NCBI GenBank assembly: GCA_021784205.1
Contig: JAJXTB010000007.1
Span: 1-48,757 of the forward strand
From: Actinomycetes bacterium
GTDB taxonomy: Bacteria; Actinomycetota; Acidimicrobiia; Acidimicrobiales; RAAP-2
DNA length: 48,757 bases
Reading direction: 5' to 3'
In this document: positions 43,267 through 48,757 of the stretch, piece by piece
Numbering within the stretch: the stretch's first letter is position 1
Layout: every line of letters starts with the position of its first letter
Translations under genes and position numbers: made by a program
The notes under the pieces: model-generated
Seen by the model: the letters and a program-made list of their open reading frames with translations, nothing else
Database searches by the model: none
Told to the model about the DNA's origin: nothing

Positions 43267-44430
43267 CTAGCGAGGAACGACCGGGATCCTCTTGGCGGCC
43301 TCGCTGTTGACGCAGAGCGGGTCCTCACCGAGCACGCTGCCGGTCCGCACGTAGGCCCGCGCGCGCGATCCCCCGCAGAGTCGGTAGTAGTCGCACCGCC
43401 CGCACGCGCCCTCGAGGGTGCCAGCGCGAATCGCGGTCAGCAGCGGGTTGGTCTGGTAGATGTCTCGAAGTGGCGTCTCACGAATGTTGCCCAGCGTCAC
43501 CGGCAAGAAGCCTGAGGCGTGCACTTCCCCGTCGTGTCCGACGAAGATGATCCCCCGCCCATCGCCAGTGGCCAACGAGTGGCTGCGCGTCGTGCGAACG
43601 TCGCCGCGCACCTCGCGATCGAGCCGCTGGCGAAGCGTCGCGTACAACGGTCCGAGCGTGAACGTAACGGCGGGGTCGGCGTCGCCGGCGGCGGCCCGCT
43701 CGGCCTGGACTCGGCGGAAGAACGGGGCTTCCACGGTGCGAACCGTCATCCCGTAGGTGGTCGCGTCAACGAGGAAATGGCACACGTCCTCGGCCTGTCG
43801 CGCCGAGATCTCCTGGACGTCCACCCCTCGGCCCACGCCGACGAGGAAGAAGACTTCCCAGATCGAAACCCCGACCGAGCGCAGCAGCGCCAGGACGTCG
43901 GCCAACTCGTGCGCGTTGCGGTTCATCACCGTGGTGTTGACCTGGAGTCGAAAACCCATGTCACGCATCATCGCGAGCGCGCTCATCGTCTCGTCGAAGT
44001 GCCCGGGGATCCCCCGCACGGCGTCGTGGGACTGGGGTCCCGACCCGTCGAGCGAGATCGAGACGCTGCGCACGCCGAGGTCGTACATTCGCGACAGGTT
44101 CTCGCGCGTCAAACGCTTGGTGACCGACGGCGCGATGCCCACGTGCACGCCCTGGGACGTGGCGTAGCCAACCAACTCGTCGAGGTCGGCGCGCTCGAAG
44201 CAGTCGCCTCCCGTGAACACCAGGATTGGTGCCGCCCCCTCCATCGCCGCCATCTGGTCGATGAGCTCACGTCCCTCGACGGTCGTCAACTCGCCGGGCA
44301 GCGCCTCGGTCTGCGCCGACGCGCGACAGTGTCGACACGCGAGCGAGCAGGCCTTGGTGGTCTCCCAGAAGACGAGGTGGGGCGACTTGTCGTAGCGCTT
44401 CAGCGCGCGCGCCAAAGTCTCATCTCTCAT
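43267..44430 (-). CDS. Radical SAM/SPASM protein (TIGR04053-like)
   Basis: A 387-residue protein. The SAM-radical cluster is bound by C28, C32 and C35 (CSLACRHC). The C-terminal SPASM part holds CGRCDYYRLCGGSRARAYVRTG and DPLC, which would bind auxiliary clusters. The sequence FWETTKACSLACRHCRASAQ is typical of TIGR04053 proteins, which act on peptides or in heme-like (AhbD/NirJ-type) pathways in relatives. No small precursor peptide was found next to it. Confidence 0.87.
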   Translation of the reverse strand: MRDETLARALKRYDKSPHLVFWETTKACSLACRHCRASAQTEALPGELTTVEGRELIDQMAAMEGAAPILVFTGGDCFERADLDELVGYATSQGVHVGIAPSVTKRLTRENLSRMYDLGVRSVSISLDGSGPQSHDAVRGIPGHFDETMSALAMMRDMGFRLQVNTTVMNRNAHELADVLALLRSVGVSIWEVFFLVGVGRGVDVQEISARQAEDVCHFLVDATTYGMTVRTVEAPFFRRVQAERAAAGDADPAVTFTLGPLYATLRQRLDREVRGDVRTTRSHSLATGDGRGIIFVGHDGEVHASGFLPVTLGNIRETPLRDIYQTNPLLTAIRAGTLEGACGRCDYYRLCGGSRARAYVRTGSVLGEDPLCVNSEAAKRIPVVPR

Positions 44431-44600
44431 CGTTCACCACTCTTGTTCCAGCCCGCACTCGCCGCGGGCCGAGATCGCGCTGTCACACCGACAGTTCTAC
44501 CGGCGACTCGCATCATTGCCGTAGGGCCATAGGTCCACTGTCCTGGAACGACGCGCCGTCGGGCCACCACACCGGACCCACCGGTCACCCTGGGCCCCCA
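44431..44600. other. Intergenic stretch, nothing recognised
   Basis: A 170-base gap between the radical SAM and MFS genes, both on the minus strand. No strong terminator or conserved site was identified. Confidence 0.4.
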
Positions 44601-46713
<2,113 letters not shown>

Positions 46714-46722
46714 CAAGCAACC

Positions 46723-46728
46723 ACCATA
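46723..46728 (-). promoter_or_regulatory. -10 box of the second marR-MFS operon
   Basis: TATGGT on the minus strand ends nine bases before the ATG at 46713. Confidence 0.4.
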
Positions 46729-47240
46729 CCGACCGGACATCCGTTTGTGACCGTGGCTCCGCTCGGCTCTGATCCCGCACCCTCGCTCGAGACCGTGGCT
46801 CGACGGTCGCGCGAAGTCCCAGTCCACGGAAATAGCGAGGTGATCCCAGCAAGCGATGCGTTCGCCCGTTGCCCCCATCGTTCGCTTCGAAAGTCCGCCC
46901 TTGGGTTTTGGGGCGATCGGCACTCACCGACATTTCCAGTGCGGCAAACGTTTCAGCCCGACGGTCCGACTGTGTCGAGAGCGCTGCGTTGGCCACTCGG
47001 CACGCTAGAACGCAGTCATGCACGCAGCTGCGAATCCGTATCGCCGCGCCGAGCGCGCGCGATCGCCACGGCAGGTCCGCACCGGTACTTTCACTGCTTG
47101 CTCTGAAGGTTGGCGGGGCCCGCCGTCTGGTGTGAGGTCGGGCTGGTCGACCGACGCACCCCGCGCCCGACTTCAGACCTGTCGCGCCGAGTGGCGAGAT
47201 CAGTCCGAAGCACTGCACACAACGGTTCAATCGGAAAGAG
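46729..47240. other. Long divergent intergenic region, no gene recognised
   Basis: About 510 bases between the marR operon and the AHSA1-type gene. Open frames exist on both strands but none shows homology or good start signals. The region may hold regulatory DNA for both sides. Confidence 0.4.
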
Positions 47241-47250
47241 GGGAAAAGAG

Positions 47251-47787
47251 ATGACGACGAATGGCACGATGCGCGCACTTGACGCTCAACGAGGGGCAGC
47301 TCGCGTCGAGGAACTCTATGACACCGACGTTCGCGATCTTTGGGAGGCGTGCACGTCGCCTGAACGGCTGGCCCGTTGGCTCGCCTACGTCTCGGGCGAC
47401 CTGCACGTTGGCGGCACCATCGAGATGACGTTCACGAGTACATGGACGGGCCCAGCAAAGATTGAACGTTGCGACGCGCCACACCACCTGCTGCTCACCA
47501 CCGAGCCGGGAACCGACGACGAGTGTCAGCTGGAGGCGTGGCTCACCGACGAGGGGGCCAAGTCCCGGCTGGTGGTCGAGGAGCGGGGCCTGCCCCTCGA
47601 CAGGCTCCATTTCCATGGCGCCGGCTGGCATACGCACCTCGAAGACCTCGCGCGTTCGATCCGGCTCGGCGGTTCCGCGCACCCCGATGGTTGGTCCGCC
47701 ACGCGAGCCGCACCCGACTGGCGCAGCCGCTGGGTCGAACTGACGCCCGGCTACGCGGCCATGCCGGTGGCGTACGGTCCCACTTGA
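47251..47787 (+). CDS. SRPBCC/AHSA1-family protein
   Basis: A 178-residue protein. DVRDLWEACTSPERLARWLAYVSGDLHVGGTIEMTF is the start of an AHSA1-type START-like fold, and HLEDLARSIRL near 130 its C-terminal helix. Such proteins bind hydrophobic ligands. The ATG at 47251 was chosen because AAAGAGGGG lies upstream and homology begins there. No ArsR partner, a common neighbour of AHSA1 genes, is adjacent. Confidence 0.82.
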   Translation: MTTNGTMRALDAQRGAARVEELYDTDVRDLWEACTSPERLARWLAYVSGDLHVGGTIEMTFTSTWTGPAKIERCDAPHHLLLTTEPGTDDECQLEAWLTDEGAKSRLVVEERGLPLDRLHFHGAGWHTHLEDLARSIRLGGSAHPDGWSATRAAPDWRSRWVELTPGYAAMPVAYGPT

Positions 47788-48019
47788 TCGGTCCCGAGCG
47801 CATTCCCTCCCCGTGGGTGCGGCGCACGGCGATGTTCACTGCGATGCTTCCGAGTGGAAGCGGCGGTACCGAGACGAATGTAGCGGACCGCTGCGCAAAC
47901 CGCTCACGGTTCCCAACCGTGGACCAAACGCGACTACTCGTTCGCTGCGTGGGAAGAAGCAACGACCTGAATTTGACGATGAGCCGACCCGGTGCGACGT
48001 TGTGAAATCTGCAACACCC
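47788..48019. other. Intergenic stretch, nothing recognised
   Basis: About 230 bases before the direct repeat that marks the toxin-antitoxin cassette. No gene or hairpin stands out. Confidence 0.4.
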
Positions 48020-48048
48020 GTGGACCTTGAGTCACACAATAAGAACCG
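48020..48048. repeat. 29-bp direct repeat, left copy, flanking the toxin-antitoxin cassette
   Basis: Matches 48699-48727 with one mismatch in 29 bases (A at 48030, G at 48709). The copies lie outside the two genes. Similarity stops at the repeat edges. Confidence 0.8.
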
Positions 48049-48074
48049 AGCGCGCTTCGCCGAACAAATGACGC

Positions 48075-48080
48075 TATAAT
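48075..48080 (+). promoter_or_regulatory. -10 box of the toxin-antitoxin operon
   Basis: A perfect TATAAT ends seven bases before the antitoxin ATG at 48088, fitting a leaderless transcript. TGTACA at the start codon is a palindrome that could serve as operator. Confidence 0.6.
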
Positions 48081-48087
48081 TCTGTAC

Positions 48088-48378
48088 ATGACCACACTAC
48101 CTATCGCTGACGCTCGAGCCCAGTTGTCCAAATTGGTTGACGAAGCCAGTACGACACACGAACGAATCGAAATCACCAAGAACGGACGCCGAGCCGCCGT
48201 GCTCCTGGGGGCCGACGACTACGACGCCATGCGTGAGACAATTGCCGTTTTGTCCGACCCTTCGCTGCTGATCGCCCACCAGGAGGGCGTGCAGGCGCTT
48301 TCAGAAGGTGACGTCCTCGACAGCGACCAACTCGCCAAAGCAATGAAGAATGCTGGGCGCAGTGTCGACACCAAGTAA
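48088..48378 (+). CDS. Phd/YefM-family antitoxin
   Basis: A 96-residue protein. LPIADARAQLSKLVDEASTTHERIEITKNGRRAAVLLGADDYDAMRETIAVL is the Phd/YefM DNA-binding and dimerisation domain; the acidic C-terminus (SEGDVLDSDQLAKAMKNAG) would wrap the toxin. It represses its own operon together with the toxin. It overlaps the toxin gene by 29 bases. Confidence 0.9.
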   Translation: MTTLPIADARAQLSKLVDEASTTHERIEITKNGRRAAVLLGADDYDAMRETIAVLSDPSLLIAHQEGVQALSEGDVLDSDQLAKAMKNAGRSVDTK

Positions 48379-48646
48379 GGGGCGATACAACCTCCTCATC
48401 GCTCGACCGGCGGCAAGGGCACTCTCTGACGTGCTTCCCGTGAAAATCACGCATGCGGTGTACGAATTCATCATCGGACCACTGCTCGACAATCCTCAGC
48501 GGGTTGGAAAACCGCTCGGGCCACCTCTCGCGCCAGCGTACTCAGCTCGGCGCGGCGACTATCGAGTGCTGTACTTCATCGACGACGCCACGCACACGGT
48601 GAAGGTGACCGCAATCCGACATCGTGCAGACGCATATCGATCGTGA
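48350..48646 (+). CDS. RelE/ParE-family toxin
   Basis: A 98-residue protein. YNLLIARPAARALSDVLPVK and the C-terminal GDYRVLYFIDDATHTVKVTAIRHRADAYR are the RelE-fold pattern, with basic residues that cleave ribosome-bound mRNA in known RelE toxins. The ATG at 48350 is inside the antitoxin gene; a GTG at 48362 would also fit. It pairs with the Phd/YefM antitoxin. Confidence 0.9.
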   Translation: MLGAVSTPSKGRYNLLIARPAARALSDVLPVKITHAVYEFIIGPLLDNPQRVGKPLGPPLAPAYSARRGDYRVLYFIDDATHTVKVTAIRHRADAYRS

Positions 48647-48698
48647 ACCACCGAGTCCAATCTCTTGCGTGACTGAGCGATTCGCGCAATCGCATTTT

Positions 48699-48727
48699 GT
48701 GGACCTTGGGTCACACAATAAGAACCG
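48699..48727. repeat. 29-bp direct repeat, right copy
   Basis: Near-identical to 48020-48048 and 53 bases beyond the toxin stop. In this copy GACC-TTG-GGTC forms a small palindrome that is broken by the one mismatch in the left copy. Confidence 0.8.
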
Positions 48728-48757
48728 CCATCCTCGCGATGCTTCAATCGGCAGGCA

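Noticed and set aside
42289..43515. A 408-residue plus-strand open frame
   Set aside because: It runs opposite to the ArsB-like permease, and its product is a charged, non-membrane shadow without homology.
48020..48727. A CRISPR array or integron attC site at the repeats
   Set aside because: There are only two repeats, 679 bases apart with genes between them, and the attC core sites are absent.

Overview
The window is high-GC DNA from an actinobacterium. The evidence is strong GC bias at third codon positions, an actinobacterial DUF3039 protein, an RNase P RNA with the usual type A core, Lsr2-like DNA-binding motifs, and many genes whose start codon lies 6-9 bases after a TANNNT box, which suggests frequent leaderless transcription. 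The gene content would fit the class Acidimicrobiia, but that placement is an inference and no taxonomic marker was tested.

Positions 131-9894 form one discrete 9.76-kb mobile element. It has 23-bp perfect terminal inverted repeats (131-153 and 9872-9894) and a 9-bp direct repeat at both outer edges (122-130 and 9895-9903). It sits 4 bases after the discriminator base of what looks like the 3' end of tmRNA. It encodes a DDE-type transposase with N-terminal zinc-finger-like repeats and two C-terminal Lsr2-like DNA-binding motifs, then a translationally coupled DEDDh exonuclease, a type III restriction-modification pair (Mod, Res), a membrane-anchored zinc-ribbon/PH-like protein and a small protein. 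Four copies of TGGTGCGCA lie near the ends and look like transposase-binding sites. This defence-carrying transposon is the most novel part of the window.

Positions 9904-12100 carry accessory genes: a HTH-nucleotidyltransferase/HEPN toxin-antitoxin pair, a possible gene remnant, and a MarR regulator coupled to a 14-TM drug exporter.

Positions 13831-46713 are mostly ordinary chromosome. They hold a HAD phosphatase, a PH-like membrane protein, YaaA, a TrmA-family RNA methyltransferase, a glutamine amidotransferase, an Lrp/AsnC-type ligand-binding protein, a CaiB/BaiF CoA-transferase and a glycerol-phosphate operon (GlpD-like, alkyl-DHAP synthase-like, FGGY kinase). These are followed by a ferredoxin reductase-like flavoprotein with an MBL hydrolase, XseB/XseA, rnpB, a RecB/RNase H-like nuclease, a CydDC-like heterodimeric ABC exporter, an aldo/keto reductase, a hemolysin III family protein, and a minus-strand run of overlapping genes (PhzF, PNPOx-like, Nudix, zinc ribbon, histidine phosphatase). 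The block ends with two MFS transporters, an MDR oxidoreductase, an ArsB-like permease, a radical SAM/SPASM protein and a second MarR regulator.

The right end has an AHSA1-type protein and a Phd/YefM-RelE toxin-antitoxin cassette flanked by a 29-bp near-perfect direct repeat.
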